Assembly: GCA_028386065.3 (NCBI GenBank)
Contig: JAKUCV010005454.1
Location: 93,303 to 157,302, forward strand
DNA: 64,000 nt
Direction of reading: 5' to 3'
From: Turnera subulata
Taxonomy: Eukaryota > Streptophyta > Magnoliopsida > Malpighiales > Passifloraceae
Below are positions 56,151-64,000 of this stretch, one piece after another; the first letter of the stretch is position 1; every line of letters begins with the position of its first letter. Both the position numbers and the translations under genes were made by a program. Below the pieces are notes generated by a model, which did not search any database, was not told the origin of the DNA, and saw nothing but the letters and a program-made list of their open reading frames with translations.

Positions 56151-56549
56151 TACGTCGAAAGCCCATTTAAACATTTTAATTCTAAGAGTGGGAAAAAAAC
56201 AACGACAATAATGCATATATTAAAACATCGATGTTCTTAATTTACTATAAGAAATTGCTTTCAAATCTAATGTGAAAATATGGTGGCTCTTGGGTTAATA
56301 AAATAAAATGCCTAACTATGTCAATAGGTGATTGTTGTACTAACATTTCCGCATTTATACCATTGGCCAAACTCAGGTGCCAAAATCAAAAGTAACTAAA
56401 ACAAAGGGGCCAAAATCAAGATAAAATGCTATGTATAAATGAATGCGTTGTATAATGAATACATTGTATGTTTTTTTTGATGCAAATCGAGGATGTTTAT
56501 TATGAGTAATGGATGTAAGGGTGAGGATAACAAGCCCTTCACCCGAACC
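56151..56549. other. Short intergenic stretch between hAT TSD and LTR
   Basis: About 400 bp of AT-rich sequence with no recognisable feature. Confidence 0.5.
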
Positions 56550-57637
56550 TGTAACAGCCCGGGTAAAAATTTGGATTTTTACCGAGATTGTAAAAGTCTT
56601 TTTACAGTGATTTACCAAATGAATTAATCTTGGGTAATTAATTCAAGGTAAATCGGGCGTCGTTTTTCGAAACCGAGGGTTTTCCCGCGCTCGAGATTTT
56701 TCCGTGGATTTTTCGGGCCTAAGCTGGTGTTTTTCGGGTCCCGGAATCCTCAGAAAAATCACACCAGAAAATAATTAAATGGGTGTATCAGTTATTTTCT
56801 GGTCCGGACGGGACACGACTACATGATTAAGTCACGCAGCCGCCTCCCACTGTGAACCTGTGAGCCATTTGGGTACCCGTGACTCTGCCTTTTTCCTTTT
56901 CCCTGCATGCCATCCTCTGCAAAAACGCTGCCAACACCCTCATCCTCCCTTCTGCATTCTTTTTCCTCTGCACCAAAAACCTGCCAGCAACCCTCTCCTG
57001 CATACTACCTAAAAAAAAAACCAGTAAAATAAAAGAAAGGAAAAAAAAAACAACACGCACAACACAACCACCACACACAACCCGAAACCACCTTCACCGC
57101 CACCAAGACCACCACCGCACCACCACCACCACCTGCACGACGCCGCCACCCGCCCTTGTCTTCCTCTCCTCCTTCTTCTCCTCCTTCCTCTGCTACCAAC
57201 GCGTCAGGCCGGCCGTGAACTGCCCAGACGAAGCCGACCCGACGACGTGTGACCCAAGCCCGCCTCCTCATCTCCTCACGTCGTGCCGCCTGCAGTTGCT
57301 TCGCCGTCGCCGCCACGTTGCCGCCCTACCCTTGCACCAGCCGTCTGCTGCTTCCCCGCGTGCTGCTCTGCCTCGTCACGCCGCGTCAGCTACAGGTAAT
57401 CCAAGGAAGAAGACGCAACCCGTCTTCTGCAACCGGGTCGCAGGTCGGTCCGGGTTGACCCGACGGGTCCTCGGCCTGGCCCAAGACCTGTGCTGTACAC
57501 GGGCCGGTCAGCACTGTGCACAGGCCTGTTACTGTGCACGGGCCGCACTGTGCACAGGCCTGTTACTATGTATGGGCCGAACACTGTTCTTCTAGGCCTG
57601 TTACTGTTCATAGGCCCATCCCGGAAAAAAATATACA
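56550..57637 (+). repeat. Partial family II-like LTR interrupted by the next element
   Basis: Starts TGTAACAGCCCGGGTAAA and tracks the LTR at 57638 closely for its first ~270 bp. It then diverges into a GC-rich block with different sequence. It stops where the full element at 57638 begins. The five bases before that junction are ATACA; the matching TSD and the rest of this LTR would lie beyond the window. A 238-codon frame inside it (56879-57595) is Pro/Thr/His low-complexity and not taken as a gene. Confidence 0.7.
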
Positions 57638-57964
57638 TGTAACAGCCCGGGTAAAAATTTTGGATTTTTACCGGACTGTAAAAGTCTTTTTACCGTGATT
57701 TACCGAAAGAATTAATCTTGGGTAACTAATTCAAGGTAAATCAAGCGTCGTTTTTCGTAACCGAGTGTTTTCCCGCGCTCGTGATTTTTCCGTGGATTTT
57801 TCGGGCATAAGGTTGTATTTTTCGGGTCCCGGAATTCTCAGAAAAATCACACCGGAAAATAACTAAGGGGGTATCAGTTATTTTCTGGTCCAGACCGGAC
57901 TCGATCCATAATGCAGACAAGCTGCATTATTGGAGAATCACAGGTGAAATAGTAATTCATCGTT

Positions 57965-57971
57965 TATAAAA
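57965..57971 (+). promoter_or_regulatory. TATA box of family II LTR promoter
   Basis: TATAAAA immediately before the purine tract. The same arrangement recurs in the 3' LTR (63266-63272) and the minus LTR (35177-35171). Transcription would start inside the purine tract, giving an RNA leader rich in A and G. Confidence 0.6.
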
Positions 57972-58230
57972 AAAGAAGAAGAAGAAGAAAGGAAGCAGGA
58001 GAAGAGAGGAAGAGGAGAAGAAAAAGAAAAAGAGAGAAAAAGAAAAGAAAAGAGAGAAAAAGAAAAGAAAAAAAAAGAGAGAAGAGAAGAGAAAAAAAGA
58101 AAAAAAGAAGAAACAGAAAAAAAATAAAAACAGAGAGAGGGAGAAAAAAAAAAGAAATGAAAATCGAAAAAAAGAAAAAAAGAAGAACAGAAAATAGAAA
58201 TAAAGAAAAGAAGGAAAAAAAAAAGGAAAA
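57972..58230 (+). repeat. Long near-pure purine tract in LTR
   Basis: About 260 nt of A/G with only a handful of pyrimidines, directly after the LTR TATA box. Present also at 63273-63530 and, reversed, at 34895-35170. Frames spanning it (Phe/Ser-rich or Lys/Glu-rich) are composition artefacts. Confidence 0.85.
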
Positions 58231-58736
58231 CCTGGGTGAACAGTTCTTCACCCCGGATCCTCTTCTCGGGTACTGTTCACGAGGTGGAGTTCCCCGCCGA
58301 GTCTCGTGCCACCGCCGCCACCACCGAGCTCGCCGTCCCGTCGCAATCTCATCCCCGTCTGACACACCGTGACGCGCCGTTGACCCGGCGGAGGACCCGC
58401 GGATCTTGCTTCCTCCGCGCCTGCTCAGCCTCCTGCCGTCGCCGCACCGAGGTTGCACCGCCCTTGGAGTCGCCTCGAGCTCGCCTTCCTCGCGGTCTCC
58501 TTCCCTTCGCGTCAGTCGCGTCGCCGCCGTCATCAAGGTGAGCAACCCGTTTTCACGGGCGGGTCGCGGCCGGGGCGCGGCTGGGTTGGATCCTGGGCAG
58601 CCCGATTTAATTAAAAAAAAACATGTATATATATATATATATATATTAACTTATTTTGCTGGTTTTAATTTGGAAAAAAAATATATATATTTATATTTTG
58701 AAAATATAGTTAGTTTTAATTATGCTATTGGGAAGA

Positions 58737-58796
<60 letters not shown>

Positions 58797-59641
58797 CTTG
58801 ATTTTGAAAATTAAAGATAGTTATATTTTGTTTTGAAAATTAGTATTATGTTTATTTAGAAAAAAAGATATATACCTTGAAAATATTTCTGGAAATTATA
58901 ATTATACGTTATTATTTCTCTAGAATACAATATGTATATGTTATTATTCTTGGAAAATATATATAGGTATATTTCTGAAATATATACAGTTATGTTGAAT
59001 TATAATTGTTGGAAAAGTATTTTGTCTTAGAAAATAAAAATGTATATATATTAAATTGTATTTATTTTCGGAGTAACTTTTTATAATTATATATTTTCTG
59101 GGAAATAACCTATACAGCATATGATTAATATATATATTTTTGACAAATAATAATATTTGGTAATTATATTATGATAAATAGTTTTATTAAAAAAATATAA
59201 TATTTTAGAAAATATATATACATATGTTATCTTTTTCAGAAAATTATGGTGATTGTATTTTGGGAAGTATAATTAATTTATGAAAATATTTTTAAGAGTT
59301 TTAATTAAAGTATGGTACCGAAATTATATTCGGATATACGTACGGTATAATATTTTTGGTAAAAGAAGATAATAAAGGATATGAACTGGGTGGGTTTATT
59401 TCGCAGTATTGGCATCATAGCATACCGATTATGTGCATTTATGTGAGTATATGGTTTTGTTGTATAGGTTCGGATATCGGGCAGTTTCTCGAGGAGCCGG
59501 CTTGGGACCGGTCATTGTCTTCGGAGTTGAGTAATCGGCCAAGGTGAGGATGGATTTCCTTCATTATGTGCCTATATTACTCGGTTGTTGTGTTTGATGG
59601 TTGTTGCACTATTGTTTGTCACATTTGTTGTGGTTTGGTTC

Positions 59642-59994
59642 GGGATGTTTATCCTAGTGTCCTGGTTGTTTCTGGATGTCGGTTGCCGTGTCTTTTGGTA
59701 TAAAGTATTAAGGATTAAATAATAAATTCTGATAAGGATGTCGATCCTTGATTTTGGATAGGGATGTCTATCCCGGTATTTTGGTTAGGGATGTTGATCC
59801 CTGTGATTTGGTTGTGATGATGATAATATAATTATCACGTGGTAAGTAGTGGTATGACTCGATGGTGTAAGACTGTTCCGTGGTGGCCGTGACCTGGGTT
59901 ACTTATGATAAGCATGTCTATGCTTGGGATGTCTATCCCGTGATTATTTTTGGGATGTCTATCCCTGGGTTCTTATTTTTGGGATGTCGATCCC
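59642..59994 (+). repeat. Hairpin array in family II 5' LTR
   Basis: Units: GGGATGTTTATCCT 59642, AAGGATGTCGATCCTT 59734, GGGATGTCTATCCC 59761, AGGGATGTTGATCCCT 59787, AAGCATGTCTATGCTT 59910, GGGATGTCTATCCC 59926, 59952, and GGGATGTCGATCCC 59981. Stem variants remain self-complementary and the loop keeps the form GTNN. Confidence 0.85.
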
Positions 59995-60583
59995 TGGGTT
60001 CTCTGGATTTGGTCTGGCACCCGGAATATGTTGATAACCAGGTCTGACCCCTAGCTTGTCCGTGACGGGGCCCGGAAAGATAAAATTGGAAATCGGTTTT
60101 ATTTGAGTTTTTTTGGTCTTGGACCGGTTTTGGGTCGGGTCTTTGTTTTGGTGTGTTTGGCTGTTTAGCCTGTGTTGACCTTAAGTAATTATTGTGTAGC
60201 ATATTGATTGTCTATCCTTCGTCGGTGAGCATTTCGGACTCACCCCTCACCTGCGGGCTTTCATCCCGTAGGTTGAGTTATTTGTGGTACAGGTTTGGTG
60301 CATTCCAGACAGGCTGCGGCATTATCCCTTGGACAGGACTTGGATCCATAGTTTGCATCTATGTCGCATACAGTGTCTTTGTGAGTTATTAAGTCTTCCG
60401 CTGTGCATTACTTTTACTATTGTTGGGCCATTGGGCAGGTTATGATGTTATTGTTGTTTTTATTTTGGGCTGTTGAGCCCGAGTTTCTGTTGTATACACT
60501 GTATGCTGGGCTTTATTTGGTCAGGTTATTACAGTTCTGGCACGTGTTTACTGTGTACGGTAAATACGGGTCGGGGCATTTCA

Positions 60584-60601
60584 TTTTGGTAGCGGAGCGG
60601 G
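60584..60601 (+). promoter_or_regulatory. Primer-binding-site-like sequence of family II element
   Basis: TTTTGGTAGCGGAGCGGG directly follows the LTR end. It keeps the TGGTA...GAGC frame of a Met-tRNA primer site with two mismatches, and shares TTGGTAGCNGAGC with the gypsy element's site at 48103-48124. Confidence 0.55.
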
Positions 60602-60852
60602 CGTTAGGTCTTGTTGGGCAGTCCTTGTGTGTCTGTTGTCCTTGTTTGCATAGTTCGCTCCATTCGTTTATTATTTTATATCATTTTAGTTAGTGCATTA
60701 TGGATCCAGTCGAGGGACGTTAGCTGTCGCAGAACATACACATAAGAGGTAATGATGCCATAAATAAGCGAAAATATAAATATTATTAATATTGCTAATA
60801 TTAATATTACAAACATAGATATGACATTGATATTTTAAAAAAAGAAGTACAT

Positions 60853-61160
60853 TTATCGCCTTGGAACGACGTTGACCCTGAAGCTGGTGGGGTCATTGTT
60901 GATGTTGACTTGGATGCTGTCGCTCCACGAGAACCACATGCCGCCTGCGTTGTTCTGGCCAGGAAGCTCGAACCGGTTTGCTTGAGGGAACCGGAGTGGG
61001 ATGAGACCGTGATCGTCTTGAGGCTGCCACTGGGTCTCTGTGAGAAGAACCATGTTTGGCTTGTAGTGGTTCTTCAGGTCCCTCAGAGTACGCGAGAACT
61101 CCTGGGAACGCCTAGCGACTCCTCTGCAGTTCCACACTAGTAGTCGGGCCTTTGGCAAGT
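60853..61160 (-). pseudogene. ORF C: captured LINE-type endonuclease N-terminal fragment
   Basis: From about 61160 down to the stop at 60853 the frame reads KARLLVWNCRGVARRS, then LRDLKNHYKPNMVLLTETQ and ANRFELPGQNNAGGMWFSW. This is the start of the endonuclease/exonuclease/phosphatase-like domain of plant LINE ORF2. It includes the catalytic-position Asn (WNCRG) and Glu (LTET). The later catalytic motifs (GDFN, SDH) are absent, so it cannot be an active nuclease. The frame is open back to a Met at 61242 and overlaps the end of ORF B in another frame. It could be a 3' exon or a simple insertion scar. Confidence 0.75.
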
Positions 61161-61535
61161 TACGGGCAGACGAGTGACTCTGGGCATGCTCTGGGCCGTC
61201 ATCGAGAGCTGATAGTAGGTGCCTTGCTCCAGGAAATGGCAAGTGGACTCTAGGTTGAACTCCTGAAGTCTTTCGGAGATGAAGAACATGGTGGAGTTGG
61301 CCGAGCCATAGTAGGAGGTCCTCAGAGTGCCATGGTCCTCCAGGAAGAATGTCTCTTCCATGGGAGTGACGAAGAACCTCGATGAGTAGAGTTCGTCGAC
61401 GAAGACCAGACGTGGGATTCTGCCGAGCTCGTTCGATAGTTCTTCGGGACGCTCATTGATCATGCTGTAGGCCAGCCGGTTTCTTCTGCATAGAATGGCA
61501 ACTTCGACGAAGAAGACGGGTGATGGAGGAGACAT
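61137..61535 (-). CDS. Antisense ORF B of family II element, unknown conserved protein
   Basis: 132 aa, starting MSPPSPVFFVEVAILCRRNR. The middle (about 41-61) is identical to the family I copy at 32081-32264 despite 8 synonymous codon differences in 21 codons. The second half is not covered in the other copy. No transmembrane segment, metal site or known fold is apparent. The last ~25 residues overlap the LINE-derived fragment in another frame, so the native C-terminus may differ. TATA box at 61650-61641. Alternatives considered, a viral or captured host gene, cannot be decided from sequence alone. Confidence 0.6.
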   Translation of the reverse strand: MSPPSPVFFVEVAILCRRNRLAYSMINERPEELSNELGRIPRLVFVDELYSSRFFVTPMEETFFLEDHGTLRTSYYGSANSTMFFISERLQEFNLESTCHFLEQGTYYQLSMTAQSMPRVTRLPVTCQRPDY

Positions 61536-61640
61536 TGTGTTTTGGACGCGTTGGTATTTTGTTTTTCTGAGCGTTGCGGTTTTGTTTTTCTGAGCGTTTG
61601 TTGCTTTAAGATGCTTTTGATGATTTACACCTCACCGCTC

Positions 61641-61650
61641 CGTCTTTTAT
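61641..61650 (-). promoter_or_regulatory. TATA box of ORF B (family II)
   Basis: TATAAAAGACGG on the minus strand begins 115 bp before the ORF B ATG. Family I has the same string beginning 114 bp before its ATG. Confidence 0.6.
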
Positions 61651-61859
61651 ACTCTTATGGGGAGCGTGATTACTGTTTTTGATTTTCAAGATTTTGCTTT
61701 TTGAAAATTTTCCGTTGCTTCATTTATTGCTTTGTTACTTTATACGTTTTTCGGGCTACAATGCCAGTGTTTTTCAGCCCTTTTCCATCCCCGCGATTTT
61801 CTTTCGCCCTGGCTACTTTGTCCTTTCTTTTCATGATTTTTCTATATTTTTCTGCATCT

Positions 61860-62340
61860 TTTTTCACATGCATCCGTGACCGTTGAAGCTAGACTGGTGG
61901 GACCATACCTCGAGTAGAGCGCATGTGCGACAAGCTTACACCTGCTCGGATATCATGGAGGGATACGAGACCTGACAGACATTTTTGGCTCATGCGGAAT
62001 TTGTGAACAAGTGGATAACGTCTCTTTCGAGGGACAGGACGCTCTCGTGATCGTCACCGTGCGAGTTAACGGATGTCTTTTCCACGAGGGAAACAGACGA
62101 CACCTTTAGTTGTATGTGTCACGTTTCTCGGGATCGAGGATGTTTACGACCGATTTGGGCACTGATCATGAAAATATGTTTTTGTTTTAACTTCTTTATG
62201 TTTTGGTTTTGTTAAACGAGTTTTGTTTTTAATTTCTTTATATTTGATTTTATATCCTTATTATTGATTTTTGTTTTGCTTTGAGATGTTTTAATTTTCT
62301 GTTTAAAATGAGATTTCGTAACACAAGAGTTTGTTTTAAA
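61860..62340 (-). other. Conserved spacer between antisense ORFs A and B
   Basis: No ORF of note. It lies downstream of ORF A and upstream of ORF B's promoter. Pieces such as CTCGAGGTATGGTCCCACCA (minus strand) correspond to family I 31707-31726 (CTCGAGGTGTGGTCCACACG). The spacer is thus shared by both families, though with more change than the ORFs. Confidence 0.5.
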
Positions 62341-62342
62341 AA

Positions 62343-62359
62343 GGAAAGCTTATTTTATT
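62343..62359 (-). terminator. Putative poly(A) signal of ORF A (family II)
   Basis: AATAAAATAAGCTTTCC on the minus strand, shortly after the ORF A stop, matching family I at 31279-31294. Confidence 0.5.
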
Positions 62360-62396
62360 TATTTTATAACGGTTTTACAACAGGAGAAGAAGTACT

Positions 62397-62774
62397 CTAT
62401 GGAGTTACTTGCTTCTCTAGATCTTTTACAAGTTTTTGGACGTTTTTCATGTGAGGGAAGAGCTCCGCGCACGCCTGTTTGATCTGCATCATCGTCGAGC
62501 TGATCTTCTTCAGTGAGACGTTCAGCCGCGTCAGTGTCTGCTGCGGAGTGCTGCTTTCAGCCATCGCCTTGCCCTTTCGATCTTCAGCTTTCTTGTCAGC
62601 ACGCTTCATACGCCATCTGCTAGAGACGACCATCTGTTCCTTCAGGCCGATGATGTTGGTTTTGAACCGCTTCTTGGGAGGTTCTTCATCGGAGCTTGTC
62701 GGGAAGGCAGTACCGCCGATGTATCTGTTGTTCTCAGAGTCTGAGGTAGTTCTTGATCTTAGTGGAGAGTCCAT
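62397..62774 (-). CDS. Antisense ORF A of family II element, unknown basic/coiled-coil protein
   Basis: 125 aa, homologous to 30845-31243. It keeps MDSPLRSRTTSDSE, YIGG, AFPTSSDEEPPKKRFK and IIGLKE, the NLS-like basic patches, and a C-terminal heptad region (LNVSLKKI...MKNVQKLVKDLEKQV) ending in VTP. It is 7 residues shorter in the central low-complexity segment. TATAAG at 62816-62811 and a poly(A) signal at 62359 make it a self-contained transcription unit opposite in direction to the element. Function unknown; possibly nucleic-acid binding, judging only from charge. Confidence 0.65.
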   Translation of the reverse strand: MDSPLRSRTTSDSENNRYIGGTAFPTSSDEEPPKKRFKTNIIGLKEQMVVSSRWRMKRADKKAEDRKGKAMAESSTPQQTLTRLNVSLKKISSTMMQIKQACAELFPHMKNVQKLVKDLEKQVTP

Positions 62775-62930
62775 GACTGTGTGTGAGTATGCCAGTCATG
62801 AGGTTTGGTTCTTATAGAGGACGAGATGTCGCTTAAAGGTATAAGCCGTATCTCGGGTTGAGTTTGGACACCTGGCAGAGTGTGCCAGAAGCTTATCGTG
62901 GTAGGACCCACGGATAAGACGGAATTTCGG

Positions 62931-62959
62931 GGACGAAATTCTTTTTAAGGTGGGTAGAC
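62931..62959 (+). promoter_or_regulatory. Polypurine tract of family II element
   Basis: GGACGAAATTCTTTTTAAGG followed by TGGGTAGAC, then the 3' LTR start TGTAACAG. It matches the layout of the family I PPT (30692-30656). Confidence 0.7.
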
Positions 62960-64000
62960 TGTAACAGCCCGGGTAAAAATTTTGGATTTTTACCGTGATT
63001 TACCGAAAGAATTAATCTTGGGTAATTAATTCAAGGTAAATCGAGTGTCGTTTTTTTGTAACCGAGAGTTTTCCCGCGCTCGTGATTTTTTCGTGGATTT
63101 TTCGGACCTAAGTTGGTATTTTTCGGGTCCCAGAATTCTCAGAAAAATCACACCGGAAAATAACTAAAGGGGTATCAGTTATTTTCTGGTCCGGACCGGA
63201 CTCGCTCTATAATGCAGACAAGCTGCATTATTGGAGAATCACAGGTGAAATAGTAATTCATCGTTTATAAAAGAAGAAGAAGAAGAAGAAAGGAAGCAGG
63301 AGAAGAGAGGAAGAGGAGAAGAAAAAAAAAGAGAGAAAAAGAAAAGAAAAGAGAGAAAAAGAAAAGAAAAAAAAAAGAGAGAAGAGAAGAAAAAAAAAAG
63401 AAGAAACAGAAAAAAAATAAAAACAGAGAGAGGGAGAAAAAAATAAATGAAAATCGGAAAAAAAAGAAAAAAAAGAAGAACAGAAAATAGAAATAAAGAA
63501 AAGAAAGAAAAAAAAGAAAAAAGGAAAACCCGGGTGAACAGTTCGTCACCCCGGATCCTCTTCTCGGGTACTGTTCACGAGGTGGAGTTCCCCGCCGAGT
63601 CTCGTGCCACCGCCGCGACCACCGAGCTCGCCGTCCCGTCGCGATCTCAACCCCGTCGCCCCCGTCGTCTTCCGCCGTCTGACACACCGTGACGCGCCGT
63701 TGACCCGACAGAGGACCCACGGATCTTGCTTCCTCCGCGCCTGCTCAGCCTCCTGCCATCGCCGCGCCGAGGTAGCACCGCCCTTGGAGTCGCCTCGAGC
63801 TCGCCTTCCTAGTGGTACGACTCGATGGTTTAAGACTGTTCTGTGGTGGCCGTGACCTGGGTTACTTGTGATAAGCATGTCTATGCTTGGGATGTCTATC
63901 CCGTGATTATTTTTGGGATGTCTATCCCTGGGTTCGTATTTTTGGGTTGTCGATCCCTGGGTTCTCTGGATTTGGTCTGGCACCCGGAATATGTTGAAAA
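62960..64000 (+). repeat. 3' LTR of family II element, internally deleted and cut by the window edge
   Basis: Colinear with the 5' LTR from its start to 63810, with small differences, then jumps to sequence equivalent to 59848 onward. About 1357 bp present in the 5' LTR (58491-59847) are missing, including the AT-rich block and the first hairpins. The array continues at 63873-63957 (AAGCATGTCTATGCTT, two GGGATGTCTATCCC, one GGGTTGTCGATCCC). The end lies outside the window. Confidence 0.8.

Larger units (their letters stand above)
57638..60583 (+). repeat. 5' LTR of family II element
   Basis: 2946 bp from TGTAACAGCCCGGG to GGGTCGGGGCATTTCA. Layout: AT-rich 5' block, TATA box 57965-57971, ~260-nt purine tract, GC-rich block (58235-58600), AT-rich block with (TA)n at 58626 and 58738, hairpin array 59642-59994, conserved block near 60220-60400, end. 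The minus-strand LTR at 32699-35464 is colinear with it. Confidence 0.85.
57638..64000 (+). mobile_element. Non-autonomous LTR retrotransposon, family II (LARD-like), 3' end beyond window
   Basis: 5' LTR 57638-60583, primer-site-like sequence, 2.38-kb internal region without gag or pol, polypurine tract at 62947-62959 and 3' LTR from 62960 to the window edge. The internal region contains three minus-strand frames (ORFs A, B and C), antisense to the element. Long LTRs and a short domain without polymerase fit the LARD (large retrotransposon derivative) description. The primer-site and PPT signals resemble those of the Tekay-like element at 41576, suggesting it uses a chromovirus partner. Confidence 0.8.

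Noticed and set aside
56879..57595. 238-codon plus-strand frame
   Set aside because: Lies inside an LTR, is Thr/Pro/His/Arg low-complexity, has no domain, and frames in other registers are equally open because of GC-rich repeats.
57964..58545. 193-codon minus-strand frame, and its counterpart at 63265-63720
   Set aside because: Mostly the complement of the purine tract plus GC-rich LTR sequence; hydrophobic look is a compositional artefact.
60853..62774. Integrated plant DNA virus or pararetrovirus as source of ORFs A-C
   Set aside because: No replication-initiator, coat protein, or reverse transcriptase motif; the ORFs sit inside a bounded LTR element. Not excluded for ORF B, only unsupported.

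Overview
The window looks like a stretch of a eudicot nuclear genome. The evidence is two spliced plant genes with GT-AG introns, tRNA-derived SINEs, and nested LTR retrotransposons plus an hAT transposon in the distal two thirds. The species cannot be fixed from the sequence.

Region 1 (1-24154) is gene-bearing and AT-rich. It carries two convincing host genes, both on the minus strand. The first (4916-7436, 3 coding exons, 398 aa) is a one-repeat SHAQKYF-type MYB repressor of the KUA1/MYBS3 class. The second (14572-20130, 20 coding exons, 648 aa) is a plastid-type NADP-dependent malic enzyme whose splice phases all agree. SINE copies or fragments lie at 3437, 7957 and 10154; the last has perfect 17-bp target-site duplications (TSDs). 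The first 3.4 kb may hold the tail of another gene, but this is weak.

Region 2 (24155-35464) is a stack of retroelements in minus orientation. A Ty1/copia 3' half (LTR plus an uninterrupted integrase-RT-RNase H frame) abuts a 3.4-kb LTR ('family I'). Next come a short internal domain with two ORFs antisense to the element, a single 'n' that marks a join between non-contiguous sequences, a piece of the other family I LTR, and a large 'family II' LTR.

Region 3 (38451-50182) is a 3.5-kb solo LTR with TSD AACTT. It is split by a complete but decayed Ty3/gypsy Tekay-like chromovirus (41576-49784, TSD CTTCT).

Region 4 (51608-56150) is a complete hAT element with 8-bp TSD CTTCTGAG, 15-bp terminal inverted repeats and a broken transposase.

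Region 5 (56550-64000) is a partial family II-like LTR interrupted by a family II element: 2.95-kb 5' LTR, 2.4-kb internal region, and 3' LTR running off the window. The internal region has no gag or pol. It holds antisense ORFs homologous to those of family I and a LINE-type endonuclease fragment.

The most interesting signal is this shared antisense two-gene module. Two LTR families whose LTRs do not visibly align keep the same two small ORFs, with matching TATA boxes and spacing and, for ORF A, a matching poly(A) signal. Codon differences are strongly biased to synonymous sites. The elements have no polymerase but share primer-site and polypurine-tract signals with the Tekay-like element, so they are probably mobilised in trans. 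A second unusual signal is an array of short hairpins in family II-type LTRs whose stems vary in a compensated way around a 4-nt loop.
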